Counted from the first letter of the stretch, positions 17,728-27,440 are shown. The stretch: DNA of 64,000 nt from Lachnospiraceae bacterium NC2004 (GCA_000621905.1 JHXB01000011.1:1-64000); one strand, 5' to 3'. Program-made: numbers and translations. The notes: a model not told the origin generated them from the sequence alone.

Positions 17728-18930
17728 TTACAATTCTGTTTTAACTATATTTATTACGTCAAATGAAGCAGTCTTGCTCTTTAACTCAGAACCTGTAATC
17801 TCACCTGTTAAGAAGGCTGTCTCACCATCTACAACGCTGTCAATGAGCTTAACGCCGGCAAATGCAGATTTAACAGCATCTTTAACATCGCCCTTAACTC
17901 TCACGAAATAACTTGATGCCATGGTATCAACATCTGCAAGATTAAGCTTAGTCTCATCCCATGTGTAGCCTAAATTACTGTTAAGGTTTCTGGCCTCATC
18001 TATAATGTCAGATACTACAGCACTTGCGGTTGCATCCTTACCGGCACCCTGACCGTAGAACATTGCATCTCCAAGCATATTGCCCTTAACAAATATTGCG
18101 TTAAATACATCAGAAACGCCTGCCAAAGGATGCTCTTTGTTAAACATTACAGGAGAAACATATGTGTAAATCTTATCTCCTTCTTTATGTGTAGCACCGA
18201 TAAGTTTGATAACTCCGCCGAGCATTGCTGCATAATCCATATCGGTCTTGGTAATCTTGGTTATACCTTCTGTATTAATATCATTGTAATCAACAAAACT
18301 TCCTGTAGCTAAAGATGTAAGAATTGCAATCTTTCTACATGCATCATATCCTTCTACATCAGCAGTAGGATCTGCCTCTGCATATCCCTTGGCTTGAGCA
18401 TCCTTTAAGACAACATCGTAATCTGCTCCCTCATCTGCCATCTTGGTAAGCATGTAGTTAGTTGTACCATTTAAGATACCCTTGATGTCTGTAATCTCTT
18501 CCGCAGTAAGTGATGTATGGAGTGGTCTGATAATAGGTATTCCGCCTCCGACACTTGCCTCAAACAGGAAGTTAATGTTCTTATCCTTAGCAATCTTAAG
18601 AAGTTCAGAACCCTTGTCAGCAACAAGTGCCTTGTTGGATGTACACACATGCTTGCCCTTTAAAAGCGCTTGTTTAACAAATGTATACGCAGGCTCAACG
18701 CCACCCATTACTTCCACAACAATCTTGATTTCATCGTCATCTAATATATCATCATAGTTGTGTGTAATTTTAGACTGGATAGGGTCTCCTTCAAAATCTC
18801 TTAAATCAAGAACCCTGCTAACCTCAATCGAGTCACCGACTCTCTTAGCAATCAATTCCTTGTTGGTCTCTAATACATGTACAACTCCTGAACCTACTGT
18901 TCCGTAACCAAGTACCGCAATCTTAATCAT
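17728..18930 (-). CDS. hom: Homoserine dehydrogenase
   Basis: Reduces aspartate semialdehyde to homoserine with NAD(P)H. The Rossmann loop VLGYGTVGSGVV is at the N-terminus, and NGTTNYMLTKM plus GYAEADPTADVEGYDA (about residues 185-210) form the catalytic region. At 400 residues it is shorter than the classical 430-residue form. After about residue 335 a short SYFVRVKG...FLTGEITG segment looks like a reduced ACT-type regulatory domain. It follows cheW by 12 nt and precedes lysC, so the two pathway genes are adjacent although lysC has its own promoter. Confidence 0.94.
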   Translation of the reverse strand: MIKIAVLGYGTVGSGVVHVLETNKELIAKRVGDSIEVSRVLDLRDFEGDPIQSKITHNYDDILDDDEIKIVVEVMGGVEPAYTFVKQALLKGKHVCTSNKALVADKGSELLKIAKDKNINFLFEASVGGGIPIIRPLHTSLTAEEITDIKGILNGTTNYMLTKMADEGADYDVVLKDAQAKGYAEADPTADVEGYDACRKIAILTSLATGSFVDYNDINTEGITKITKTDMDYAAMLGGVIKLIGATHKEGDKIYTYVSPVMFNKEHPLAGVSDVFNAIFVKGNMLGDAMFYGQGAGKDATASAVVSDIIDEARNLNSNLGYTWDETKLNLADVDTMASSYFVRVKGDVKDAVKSAFAGVKLIDSVVDGETAFLTGEITGSELKSKTASFDVINIVKTEL

Positions 18931-18942
18931 AATAGCCTCCTA

Positions 18943-19422
18943 CTACTCTTCATCATCGCCTTTACCTTTAGTAAGCATTTCAAGCATAGCTTTACGCTCA
19001 CTCTCCGGAATAAGGCTGTCTATGTCAATCAGAAGCATAATCTTCTTCTCAACCTCAATAACTCTTCCGACAAAGCCGGTCGCTTCCTGCTGCATAATCT
19101 TAGGTCTGTCAGCCTGATGGCTCTCGGTTACATTTACAATTCCATCTACCGAGTCAACCAAAACTGCAACCGGAAGTTCAGGGAGATTAACAATAATCAA
19201 CCTGGTATCGTCATCAATCGGTTTATTAACCAATGAAAACTTCCTGCTTATAGAATATACCGGAATCATCTCTCCTCTGATGTTGACAGCACCCTCAATA
19301 TAATCCGGAGCACCTAACACCGATGATATTCCTTCGCATTTCTCTATTGCTCTTACATGCAAAATATCAATACCATACTTCTGATTATTAAGTCCAAATT
19401 TAATCAATGTAATCTGAGCCAT
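18943..19422 (-). CDS. cheW: CheW-domain protein
   Basis: A 159-residue single-domain CheW-like protein. ILHVRAIEK, the central VNIRGEMIPVYSI (about residues 47-59) and IVNLPELPVAVLVDSVDGIV (about 83-102) are the typical beta-barrel segments, followed by FVGRVIEVEKKIMLLIDID. In chemotaxis CheW couples receptors to CheA, but no other chemotaxis gene is in the window and this copy lies between prfB and hom. A solitary CheW/CheV-like scaffold role is possible. The AGGAGG site is clear. Confidence 0.9.
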   Translation of the reverse strand: MAQITLIKFGLNNQKYGIDILHVRAIEKCEGISSVLGAPDYIEGAVNIRGEMIPVYSISRKFSLVNKPIDDDTRLIIVNLPELPVAVLVDSVDGIVNVTESHQADRPKIMQQEATGFVGRVIEVEKKIMLLIDIDSLIPESERKAMLEMLTKGKGDDEE

Positions 19423-19437
19423 ACTTAACCTCCTTTA

Positions 19438-20569
19438 CTACTCTTCTCCTCTGTCCTTCTTACCACTTATACTCATCATCTTAAGATAAGCGTTAATGAA
19501 TCTATCGATGTCACCATCCATAACAGCATTAACATTAGATGTCTCCTCCTCGGTTCTGACATCCTTAACCATACTATACGGATGCATAACATAGTTTCTA
19601 ATCTGACTTCCAAAGCCATTTTCCTTGACATCACCACGGATGTCCGAAGTCTTGTCAGCATTTTCCTGCTGCTTCATCATAAGAAGCTTAGCCTTGAGCA
19701 TCTGCATAGCCTTGTCTCTATTCTGGAACTGTGATCTCTCATTCTGACACTGAACAACAATTCCGGTTGGCTGATGTACAATACGCACCGCTGAAGAAGT
19801 CTTGTTAATATGCTGACCACCTGCTCCTGAAGAACGATAGTAATCAATCCTAAGATCATCCTCTGAGATATCGATATCGATATCCTCCTCAATGTCAGGC
19901 ATTACATCGCACGCAGAAAATGAAGTCTGCCTCTTGCCGTTGGCATTAAATGGAGATATACGAACAAGCCTGTGAACTCCATGTTCTGACCTTAGGTATC
20001 CAAATGCATTCTCGCCCCTAATCTCCATAGTTATAGAACGATAACCTGCATCATCACCATCCTCAAAATCAAGAACCTCGGTAGCAAAACCTCGCTTCTC
20101 AGCCCATCGGCTATACATTCTAAACAACATACTAGTCCAGTCACAAGCCTCTGTACCACCGGCACCTGCATGAAGCGATAATATCGCATCATTCTTGTCA
20201 TACTCTCCGGTAAGAAGAGTGCTGATACGCATATTATCAAACTTAGTGATAAAGTCATCCATCTCAGTCTTAATCTCTTCAAGAAGTGTCTCATCATTCT
20301 CTTCGGCAGCCATCTCAATCAAGGTCATAATATCATCGTATTGCTGCTCTAAAGACTCGTAACTCTCTATCTCGCCTTTAAGTGCAGACACTCTCTTCAT
20401 AACCTCGCTCGACTTGTCAGGATCGTCCCAGAACCCCGGAACTTCCATACTGTGCTCTAGATCCTCTAACTTAAATCTCTTCTGATCTAAGTCAAAGTGA
20501 ATCCCTTACTTCCATCAATGGTTCCTTATATCCGTTCATATCAAGTCTAAACTGATCTAATTCTACCAT
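19438..20569 (-). CDS. prfB: Peptide chain release factor 2 (programmed +1 frameshift)
   Basis: RF2 reads UAA and UGA stop codons. The gene starts at the ATG at 20569 (GGTG/AGAGG upstream). Codon 25 (CTT, 20495-20497) is followed by an in-frame TGA (20492-20494) and then C, the standard CTT-TGA-C slip site. Skipping one T continues the frame through position 19438, giving 376 residues. An AAGGGA Shine-Dalgarno-like stretch (20502-20507) lies a few nt upstream of the slip codon. The product has the RF2 anticodon-like tripeptide SPF (in VRISPFNANG) and the catalytic GAGGQHINK. Low RF2 lets ribosomes pause at the TGA and shift, so the protein sets its own level. Confidence 0.96.
20491..20507 (-). 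promoter_or_regulatory. prfB recoding site
   Basis: The element comprises the internal AAGGGA (20502-20507), TCA, then CTT-TGA-C (20491-20497). It is the known autoregulatory +1 frameshift signal of RF2 genes. Confidence 0.95.
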
Positions 20570-20630
20570 CGTTAATCACCTCTATTCATATAATAAATAA
20601 TATAATAACATCATCCAAACTGCGATATAA

Positions 20631-23207
20631 CTATCTTCCGCAGCACATCTTGTATTTCTTACCTGAACCGCAAGGACATGGGTCATTACGTCCTATCTTG
20701 GCTTCTTTACGCTTAACAGGCTCCTTCATAGCTGACGCATCCTTGTTGGTTCCTGTTACCTTAGCAACCTCTTCACGCTCAACCTTCTCTTCAATACGAA
20801 CATTAAGAATTGCAGTTGCTGTATCATGACGAATCGCATCTGTCATAGCGTTAAACATGTCATAACCTGTAAACTTGTATTCAACAACAGGATCTCTCTG
20901 ACCATATGACTGAAGACCGATACCTTGTCTTAACTGATCCATATCGTCGATATGATCCATCCATTTTCTGTCGATCGTTCTCAAAAGGAATACACGTTCA
21001 ACCTCACGCATACGGTTCTCACCGTTCTCGTCCTCTCCAACCTGCTCCTCTTTAGACTCATAAATAGCCATAGCCTCATCAAAGAGTCTGTCTTTAAACT
21101 TCTGCTTATCGTTGTCAATAATCTCCTCATCGGTAAGCTCGATAGTACCCAAAGGAAGATCATGGAAGAGCTGATTAAGCTCTGTGAGATCCCATTCTGA
21201 AGCAGGAGCATCATCATTGATTGCCATATCGACATACTCATCGATAGTATCTTTAATCATCTTGACGATAACATCTCTCATGCTCTCTCCGTCAAGAACC
21301 TTTCTACGCTCTTTGTAGATAATCTCACGTTGCTCGTTGTTAACCTGATCGAAATCAAGCAAGTTACGACGAATACCGTAGTTGTTGTTCTCTATACGTT
21401 TCTGAGCCTTCTCGATCATGTTGGACATTGACTTATACTGAATCTCTTCACCCTTAGGGATATTCATTGCCTCAACAATTCCAAGAACTCTCTCTGAACC
21501 AAAAAGTCTCATAAGATCATCTTCAAGACTAAGGTAGAACTTAGACTCACCCGGATCACCCTGACGTCCGGCACGACCTCTTAACTGGTTATCGATACGT
21601 CTGGCTTCATGACGCTCGGTACCGATAATCTTAAGGCCACCAATCTCCTTAACTCCTTCTGCAAGCTTGATATCAGTACCACGACCTGCCATGTTGGTTG
21701 CGATGGTAACTGCTCCTAACTGACCTGCATCTGCGATAATCTCTGCCTCAAGTTCATGGAACTTAGCATTTAAGACTTTATGTTTAACTCCTCGCTTATT
21801 GAGAAGCTGCGAAAGCTCCTCAGAAGCCTCGATAGAGATAGTACCAACAAGTACAGGCTGTTTCTTCTTATGTGACTCAACAATCTCTTCTACAACAGCG
21901 TCGAGTTTCTCAGCCTTAGACATAAATACACTGTCAGGATGATCGATACGAGCAACAGGAAGGTTAGTAGGAATAGTTACAACGTCCATACCGTAGATAT
22001 CCCTAAACTCTTTCTCCTCTGTAAGCGCAGTACCTGTCATACCGGCCTTCTTCTGATACTTGTTAAAGAAGTTCTGGAAGGTAATAGTAGCAAGAGTCTT
22101 GCTCTCACGCTTAACCTTAACATGCTCTTTAGCCTCAATAGCCTGATGAAGTCCATCCGAAAAACGACGTCCCGGCATAATACGACCGGTAAACTCGTCT
22201 ACAATAAGCACCTCATCATCTTTAACTACATAATCTCTGTCTCTTAACATCAAAGCATGCGCTCTTAATGCTAATATAACATTGTGATACATCTCTGCAT
22301 TTTCAGGGTCTGTAAGATTATCAATCTTAAGGAACTTCTCTGCCTTCTCAACACCCTGTGCGGTAAGGATAATATTCTTGTCTTTCTCGTTAACAAGGTA
22401 ATCTCCATCCTCGTCAACATACTCGCCCATGATAGCCTGCATCTTGGTAATCTCACCATCACCCTCACCACGCTTCATGGTAGTTGCAAGGTAATCACAC
22501 ATCTTATAAAGATCTGTAGACTTACCGCTCTGTCCGGAAATGATAAGAGGTGTTCTAGCCTCATCGATAAGCACGGAATCGACCTCATCGACGATAGCGT
22601 AATTAAGCTCTCTCTGAACAAGTCTCTCCTTATAGATAACCATGTTGTCACGAAGATAGTCAAAACCTAATTCGTTATTGGTAGCATAAGTAATATCGCT
22701 GTTATATGCCTCTCTTCTCTCATCAGGAGTCGAATCGTTAAGAATAACTCCGACAGTCAAACCTAAAAATCTATGAATAGCACCCATCCACTCAGCATCA
22801 CGCTTAGCAAGGTAATCATTGACGGTAACGATATGTACACCATGTCCCTCTAACGCATTGAGATATGCAGGAAGGGTTGATACTAAGGTCTTACCTTCAC
22901 CGGTCTTCATCTCGGCAATACGGCCCTGATGAAGAATAATACCACCTATAACCTGTACTCTGTAATGCTTCATGCCAAGCACTCTGCTTGCAGCCTCTCT
23001 GACAGTTGCATAAGCCTCAACCAATATATCATCTAAATCTTCACCGTCTGCCAATCTCTCTTTAAATTCAGCGGTCTTACCCTTAAGCTCATCATCACTT
23101 AAAGCAGCCATCTCCTCATCAAGATCCATTACGGCATCAACCAAATGACTGATTCTCTTAATCTCTTTCTCACTCTGGTTGCCCAAAAGCTTCTCTAAAA
23201 AACCCAT
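20631..23207 (-). CDS. secA: Preprotein translocase ATPase SecA
   Basis: SecA pushes unfolded preproteins through SecYEG (secY is at 45393-46706). The 858-residue chain has Walker A MKTGEGKT (about residue 104), the DEAD-like [14 protein letters not shown], motif [10 protein letters not shown] (about 555) and the zinc-binding tail [13 protein letters not shown] at the C-terminus. The ATG at 23207 (AAGGAGTG upstream, MGFLEKLLG) is chosen over an in-frame start 16 codons further up that lies in the leader. A promoter is seen at 23290-23318. Confidence 0.97.
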   Translation of the reverse strand: MGFLEKLLGNQSEKEIKRISHLVDAVMDLDEEMAALSDDELKGKTAEFKERLADGEDLDDILVEAYATVREAASRVLGMKHYRVQVIGGIILHQGRIAEMKTGEGKTLVSTLPAYLNALEGHGVHIVTVNDYLAKRDAEWMGAIHRFLGLTVGVILNDSTPDERREAYNSDITYATNNELGFDYLRDNMVIYKERLVQRELNYAIVDEVDSVLIDEARTPLIISGQSGKSTDLYKMCDYLATTMKRGEGDGEITKMQAIMGEYVDEDGDYLVNEKDKNIILTAQGVEKAEKFLKIDNLTDPENAEMYHNVILALRAHALMLRDRDYVVKDDEVLIVDEFTGRIMPGRRFSDGLHQAIEAKEHVKVKRESKTLATITFQNFFNKYQKKAGMTGTALTEEKEFRDIYGMDVVTIPTNLPVARIDHPDSVFMSKAEKLDAVVEEIVESHKKKQPVLVGTISIEASEELSQLLNKRGVKHKVLNAKFHELEAEIIADAGQLGAVTIATNMAGRGTDIKLAEGVKEIGGLKIIGTERHEARRIDNQLRGRAGRQGDPGESKFYLSLEDDLMRLFGSERVLGIVEAMNIPKGEEIQYKSMSNMIEKAQKRIENNNYGIRRNLLDFDQVNNEQREIIYKERRKVLDGESMRDVIVKMIKDTIDEYVDMAINDDAPASEWDLTELNQLFHDLPLGTIELTDEEIIDNDKQKFKDRLFDEAMAIYESKEEQVGEDENGENRMREVERVFLLRTIDRKWMDHIDDMDQLRQGIGLQSYGQRDPVVEYKFTGYDMFNAMTDAIRHDTATAILNVRIEEKVEREEVAKVTGTNKDASAMKEPVKRKEAKIGRNDPCPCGSGKKYKMCCGR

Positions 23208-23289
23208 AAAGTCACTCCTTAATATATGATGCAGTGCAAATACTTTAGTCTGCACCTAATAATAGCATTTTATAAAACAATCAAAACCC

Positions 23290-23318
23290 ATTGTACCAAC
23301 ATTTGCATTATTTTTCAA
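23290..23318 (-). promoter_or_regulatory. secA promoter
   Basis: On the minus strand TTGAAA (23313-23318), a 17-nt spacer and TACAAT (23290-23295) preceded by TGG (extended -10). The leader to the ATG is about 80 nt and contains a short GTGCA/TGCAC hairpin. Confidence 0.75.
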
Positions 23319-23384
23319 CAATAAGACTTACTAAATATTGACAAAATTCGTTCCTTTTTAGGTCATTTTAACAACAAAAAAAAC

Positions 23385-23406
23385 GGAGCGACTAAACAGT
23401 CGCTCC
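23385..23406 (-). terminator. Terminator after hpf
   Basis: GGAGCGAC (23385-23392) pairs perfectly with GTCGCTCC (23399-23406). On the minus strand the hairpin is followed by eight T. Confidence 0.92.
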
Positions 23407-23434
23407 AAGAAAGGTGTGATTTAATATGATAATA

Positions 23435-23962
23435 TTAGAACTCAGGCTCGATAAGACCGTAAGCTCCATCTTTACGCTTATATACAACATTGACTTCGTC
23501 TGTATCCGAATTCCTGAACACGAAGAATGTATGACCTAAAAGTTCCATCTGTACGCAAGCTTCTTCAGGATCCATAGGCTTAACAGCGAATCTCTTGCTT
23601 CTGATGATTCTGATCTCCTCATCATCAAGATCCTCGTCCTCAAGGTACTCTGCCTTGAAGTACTCTGAACTCTGCTTCTTCTCAGCAAGCTTGGTCTTAT
23701 ATCTCTTAAGCTGTCTGTCGATAATATCTACCACAAGGTCGATTGACACATACATGTCAGCGCTCTCCTGCTCAGCCCTGATTATATTGCCCTTCATAGG
23801 GATTGTTACCTCGATAATCTGGCGTTCTTTCTCAACATTAAATGTAACATGTACCTCCGTCTCTGGTGTGAAATACTTCTCAAGGCGTCCGATCTTGTCA
23901 TAAACGGCATTCTCTAAGCCTTCAGTAACATCGATGTTCTTACCACTGATAATGTAACGCAT
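23435..23962 (-). CDS. hpf: Long-form ribosome hibernation promoting factor
   Basis: Long HPF binds the 30S decoding region and dimerises ribosomes into 100S particles under stress. The 175 residues divide into an N-terminal S30AE domain (1-100, MRYIISGKNIDVTEGL) and a C-terminal dimerisation domain (about 118-175, with MDPEEACVQMELLGHTFFVF). The ATG at 23962 is preferred over a TTG three codons upstream because AGGAG is 9 nt from it and the protein then starts like its relatives. It is a single-gene unit with its own terminator. Confidence 0.95.
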   Translation of the reverse strand: MRYIISGKNIDVTEGLENAVYDKIGRLEKYFTPETEVHVTFNVEKERQIIEVTIPMKGNIIRAEQESADMYVSIDLVVDIIDRQLKRYKTKLAEKKQSSEYFKAEYLEDEDLDDEEIRIIRSKRFAVKPMDPEEACVQMELLGHTFFVFRNSDTDEVNVVYKRKDGAYGLIEPEF

Positions 23963-24091
23963 AATGTCCAACTCCTTTTACTAGTTATTATGCTAATGAA
24001 GAAGATAGATAAAAATACCACATAATCTAGTTCGTCATCAACATAGTAACAGTATATCACAAATTATACATTTTTAAAAGCAAAAAAAGAA

Positions 24092-24121
24092 AAAAAGCCC
24101 GATTGCGTAAGCAATCGGACT
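24092..24121 (-). terminator. Terminator after the NlpC/P60 gene
   Basis: CCGATTGC (24099-24106) pairs with GCAATCGG (24111-24118) over a 4-nt loop; on the minus strand it is followed by GGGCTTTTTT. Strong. Confidence 0.92.
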
Positions 24122-24138
24122 TGATAGTTTCATATTGA

Positions 24139-25443
24139 TTAAACGATACGTCTAGCCTTGCAAGGAGTACGATAATTCCATACGCTGTACTTGATACCGT
24201 CCTTAGCGTTACTAGCATGTACTACAGTACCATTACCGATGTACATAGCTACGTGACCAATTCCACCACCATTGTTGTAGAATAAGAGATCACCAGGCTT
24301 TAAACTGTTAAGGCTTACATTAACTGCCTTACCGCAGTTAGACTGAGCTGCTGCAGTACGAGCAATGCTGTATCCGAAGTGTGCATATACTGACATTGTA
24401 AATCCTGAACAGTCAGTACCATGTGTAAGGCTTGTACCACCATATACATATGGATTACCAACGAACTTACAAGCATAGTTAGCAATCTCCTGACCCTTGC
24501 TTGAATAACCGCCATTGTCAGATGAGCTTGAGCTTGAAACTGAAGCATTATTGCTGAATGTGGTTCCGGTTGAGCTTGAGTTAGATGACTTATTAACGAC
24601 TTTCTTCTTGGTAGGCTTGATATTGCTTATGCTCTGTGAAGTAGTCTGCTTAATAGTCTGTGTAACTGTCTGAGTAACTGTTGTTGTCTGAATCTGTGTA
24701 TCATCAACAGGAGCTGTATCTGCGCCCTCTGCTGCAGCCTCTGCTTCGATTAAAGCATTAGCTTCCTGAATATCAGCGATCTCTTTCATAGTAAGAGCTT
24801 CACCATATTCAACATTGATATCTACATAATCCTTAGATACATAACCCTTAAGGTCACCGTCGATATCAATCTTAACCCAATCGCCACACTCCTTGGTGAC
24901 ACCATACTCGCCACCGATAGGAATCTGAGTAACGATATCTGACTCTGTTGACTTCTTCTTACGTACATTAAGTGTAGTAGTATTAACGGTAACTGTCTTA
25001 GCGCAAATCTTATCAGCAAACGCTCTTGCCTCATCACCGAATAATAAGAAATCGTTTCTTACCCATCCTTTAGCGTGACCTGACTTAATCTTAGACCATT
25101 TCTTGCCCTTCTTAATGAGCTTACCTGTATCTCCACGATACATCTGGCCTACAACCTCTGCCTTCTTACTGTTAGATTTACGAATATTAACTGAATTCTC
25201 AACGTTAGCAGCAACGAACTTAGCATTCTTCTTAGATACCTTCTTAGCATCTGAAGATGTAGCTGTTACCTGTACCGGTGTCTCATCTACAAACGAATCT
25301 GCGTAGTCATTAAGTGATAAAGTTACACCAGCAACTGCTGTTGTCTCATAAGCGTTCTCTGCATGTACTGAAACGGCCCCGCCACCTATCAATAATGTAC
25401 CAACAAGTGCACATGTTGCAAATTTCGCTGTTCTACGTAACAT
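24139..25443 (-). CDS. Secreted SH3b-NlpC/P60 cell-wall hydrolase
   Basis: A 434-residue exported peptidoglycan hydrolase. It has a signal peptide (cleavage after VHA near residue 28), two bacterial SH3-like wall-binding repeats (about 75-135 and 150-210, each with an NIRK or NVRK start), then a Thr/Ser/Gln-rich linker (about 240-320). The C-terminal NlpC/P60 domain (about 320-434) has the catalytic Cys345 in TDCSGF and His397 in GIGHVAMY, with the third residue near His409. Such enzymes cut the D-Glu-diamino acid bond in the peptide stem. A strong promoter drives it alone. Confidence 0.93.
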   Translation of the reverse strand: MLRRTAKFATCALVGTLLIGGGAVSVHAENAYETTAVAGVTLSLNDYADSFVDETPVQVTATSSDAKKVSKKNAKFVAANVENSVNIRKSNSKKAEVVGQMYRGDTGKLIKKGKKWSKIKSGHAKGWVRNDFLLFGDEARAFADKICAKTVTVNTTTLNVRKKKSTESDIVTQIPIGGEYGVTKECGDWVKIDIDGDLKGYVSKDYVDINVEYGEALTMKEIADIQEANALIEAEAAAEGADTAPVDDTQIQTTTVTQTVTQTIKQTTSQSISNIKPTKKKVVNKSSNSSSTGTTFSNNASVSSSSSSDNGGYSSKGQEIANYACKFVGNPYVYGGTSLTHGTDCSGFTMSVYAHFGYSIARTAAAQSNCGKAVNVSLNSLKPGDLLFYNNGGGIGHVAMYIGNGTVVHASNAKDGIKYSVWNYRTPCKARRIV

Positions 25444-25520
25444 AAAAATTAACCTCCTAATTTGTTAAAAGCTTGTTAAGTTACAAACACTATAATCTTA
25501 GTTTTAAATTTGCTAAAAGC

Positions 25521-25549
25521 ATTATAACAAAGCCCTCAACAAAAGTCAA
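25521..25549 (-). promoter_or_regulatory. Promoter of the NlpC/P60 gene
   Basis: On the minus strand TTGACT (25544-25549), a 17-nt spacer and TATAAT (25521-25526). The leader contains repeated TTGTTAA-like words (around 25457-25476 and 25552-25560), which could be regulator sites. Confidence 0.85.
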
Positions 25550-25596
25550 CAATTTGTTAACAACTTTGTAACAATTCTGAAAACCCTTGATTTTAC

Positions 25597-25664
25597 TTGA
25601 CTTTTCAGCATTTTCCTGTTATTATTTAATTACATAAGATTGTATTTATTTTAGTACAATCTTA
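25597..25664 (+). promoter_or_regulatory. Promoter and 5' hairpin of the YjfB-like gene
   Basis: TTGACT (25597-25602), 17 nt, TATTAT (25620-25625). Transcription would start just before a perfect 9-bp hairpin, AAGATTGTA (25636-25644) with TACAATCTT (25655-25663). It has no U-tract, so it is more likely a stabilising 5' end than a terminator. Confidence 0.65.
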
Positions 25665-25693
25665 AAATAACCAGTCAGAAAGGGTGGTTTCAG

Positions 25694-25888
25694 ATGGATA
25701 TTACATCAATTCCGGATATTCCGGCACTCTCAACCGCCATATCATCAGCCCAGGTGTCTGAAGCATTCAGCACCGAGATGCTTGCTAAACAGATAAGCAT
25801 GGTCGATGAGAACATGGCTGCACTCACCAAGATGATGGAGTTATCAGTTAACCCGTCAGTAGGTGGTAATTTTGACATGTCTGTCTAG
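25694..25888 (+). CDS. YjfB-like putative motility protein
   Basis: A 64-residue protein starting MDITSIPDIPALSTAISSAQ and ending with a MMELSVNPSVGGNFD-type segment. The pattern of an N-terminal helical stretch followed by M-(M/L)-E-x-S-V-N-P-x-x-G-G-N is that of the YjfB family, small proteins regulated with motility genes in Bacillus. No flagellar gene is nearby and the promoter is of the ordinary sigma-A type. A GGGTGG binding site precedes the ATG. The exact role is unknown. Confidence 0.75.
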   Translation: MDITSIPDIPALSTAISSAQVSEAFSTEMLAKQISMVDENMAALTKMMELSVNPSVGGNFDMSV

Positions 25889-25915
25889 ACTGCTCGTTTA
25901 GACAGACTTTATTTA
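25879..25915 (+). terminator. Terminator after the YjfB-like gene
   Basis: GTCTGTCTAGAC (25879-25890) pairs with GTTTAGACAGAC (25896-25907), one wobble, followed by TTTATTT. The stem overlaps the end of the coding frame. It has no T-tract on the opposite strand. Confidence 0.8.
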
Positions 25916-26367
25916 TGTTTAAAGAGCCCTCCTATCAGAAGCATTACCGCTCCTATCATTATAAGGAAGTCCGAAATATTAAATACTATCTTCTTAATCT
26001 TACCAATCGGGAACTTCGGAAAGCTTATATAATCGGTAACCTGTCCTTTAGCAATCCTCTCATACGAATTGTTAAGTGCACCTGCTGCGGCAATCGTAAT
26101 TCCAATCTTATCTATTATTGTACCCTTCTTAATAATATCAGGTATAAGCGCAATCACCATCAGCACTGCCGCAACCGTTACAGCATTTAACGCTTTCTTC
26201 TTATTACCTAAGAATCCCATAGCCGCTCCCTTATTATATAGAAGATTAAATCTAACATTACCGTTTAAAGCTTCGATATCATTGTCGTCCTCAAGGGTAT
26301 TATTGGCCCATCTCTTAATCACCAGATCCATAATAAACAGTAGGACAATCCCAACAATAATTAACAT
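25909..26367 (-). CDS. Divergent signal peptidase II-like protein
   Basis: A 152-residue membrane protein with about four transmembrane helices (1-17, 65-80, 85-100, 128-148). YNKGAAMGFL matches the LspA N-x-G-A-x-F motif. VTDYISF and FNISDF keep the two catalytic aspartates of lipoprotein signal peptidase. The usual GNLIDR is replaced by NNSYERI, and the protein lacks the typical Gly-Asn pair. It may be an active but diverged paralogue or a specialised peptidase. It is transcribed divergently from degV. Confidence 0.75.
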   Translation of the reverse strand: MLIIVGIVLLFIMDLVIKRWANNTLEDDNDIEALNGNVRFNLLYNKGAAMGFLGNKKKALNAVTVAAVLMVIALIPDIIKKGTIIDKIGITIAAAGALNNSYERIAKGQVTDYISFPKFPIGKIKKIVFNISDFLIMIGAVMLLIGGLFKHK

Positions 26368-26404
26368 ATAACCATCTCCTTAACGCCTAACATTATCTAT
26401 ATAA

Positions 26405-26433
26405 AGTATACTATAAGAAAATGTTAAAAACAA
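26405..26433 (-). promoter_or_regulatory. Promoter of the LspA-like gene
   Basis: On the minus strand TTGTTT (26428-26433), a 17-nt spacer, TATACT (26405-26410). It stands back to back with the degV promoter. Confidence 0.65.
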
Positions 26434-26444
26434 TCCAATCTTAC

Positions 26445-26473
26445 TTGATACGCCTATTACATTGTGATATACT
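26445..26473 (+). promoter_or_regulatory. Promoter of the DegV-family gene
   Basis: TTGATA (26445-26450), a 17-nt spacer, TATACT (26468-26473). The leader is about 75 nt. Confidence 0.8.
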
Positions 26474-26555
26474 TGATATGGTTTTAAAAACCACGTGACA
26501 GATAATCATTTTCTATGTCACTTCGATTTATTTCATTTCAAAAGAGGTTTTTAAT

Positions 26556-27437
26556 ATGGAATATCATATTTGTAGCGATGGCGCATGTGACTTACTTAAA
26601 GAATATACCGAACCAAACAACGTGCATATCGTTCCTTTTTATGTATCATTTGACGGAGACAACTATGTCAAAGAAGGTGTTGGAATCGATCACGACGAGT
26701 TCTACAGACGCATGGCTGAGAACCACGAAGTTCCTAAGAGCTCTCTTCCTTCTACAATCGACTATGTCGAGGCTTTCATTCCTTTTGTTGAGAAGGGAGA
26801 CGCTATCATTTGCATGACTATTACCGAGAAATTCAGCGGGTCGTATAACTCTGCGTGTTTAGCCAGGGAGCAGGTATTAGAGGATTATCCGGATGCCAAG
26901 ATAAGTATCATTGACTCTACGCTTAACACAATGTCACAGGCTTTGCTTGTGTATACCGCGGTCGAGCTTAAGAACAAGGGCATCGGTTACGAAGAATGTG
27001 TATCAATGTTAGAGGACGTTAAGTCTACCGGCAAGATATTCTTTACTGTAGGTTCTTTAGAGTATCTGATTAAGAACGGAAGAATAGGTAAGCTTGCAAC
27101 GGTTGCTGGAGATAAGCTCGGTATTCAGCCAATCATCATAATGCAGGATGGAGATATAAGCTTCGGCGGAGCGTCAAGAAGCAGAAAGAAAGCCAAAACT
27201 ATGGTTATCAATCAGCTTAACAAGTTCTTTACGAAGAACAACATCGACCCTAAGGATTACTTATTCCTGGTAGGAACAGGATTCCAGCTTGAAGAGGCAG
27301 AGCTTTGGGAGAAGGATATCGAGGAAGCACTTTCTATAAAAGTTAGGCATATTCCTTCAAGAATCGGAACGACTATAGGATGCCATACCGGCCCATATCC
27401 TTTAGGATGCGCTATTCTTAAGAACATAATAGACTAA
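26556..27437 (+). CDS. DegV-family fatty-acid-binding protein
   Basis: DegV proteins bind a fatty acid between two domains and, as FakB, present it to the kinase FakA. The 293-residue chain begins with EYHICSDGACDL (the S/C-D-G-A-C-D pattern) and has MTITEKFSGSYNSACLA (about residues 88-104), SIIDSTLNTMSQALLV and the C-terminal IGTTIGCHTGPYPLG. These are the expected ligand-contact regions. No fakA is in the window. AGAGG lies 8 nt before the ATG; it is a single-gene unit with a terminator. Confidence 0.92.
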   Translation: MEYHICSDGACDLLKEYTEPNNVHIVPFYVSFDGDNYVKEGVGIDHDEFYRRMAENHEVPKSSLPSTIDYVEAFIPFVEKGDAIICMTITEKFSGSYNSACLAREQVLEDYPDAKISIIDSTLNTMSQALLVYTAVELKNKGIGYEECVSMLEDVKSTGKIFFTVGSLEYLIKNGRIGKLATVAGDKLGIQPIIIMQDGDISFGGASRSRKKAKTMVINQLNKFFTKNNIDPKDYLFLVGTGFQLEEAELWEKDIEEALSIKVRHIPSRIGTTIGCHTGPYPLGCAILKNIID

Positions 27438-27440
27438 TAA

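Noticed and set aside
20492-20494. TGA in prfB as a sign of a pseudogene
   Set aside because: It is the standard RF2 recoding stop, with the expected context.
22284-22670. 128-residue plus-strand frame over secA
   Set aside because: Antisense to a universally conserved gene.
25597-25625. Flagellar sigma factor promoter for the YjfB-like gene
   Set aside because: The sequence fits sigma-A better; no TAAA...GCCGATAT pair.
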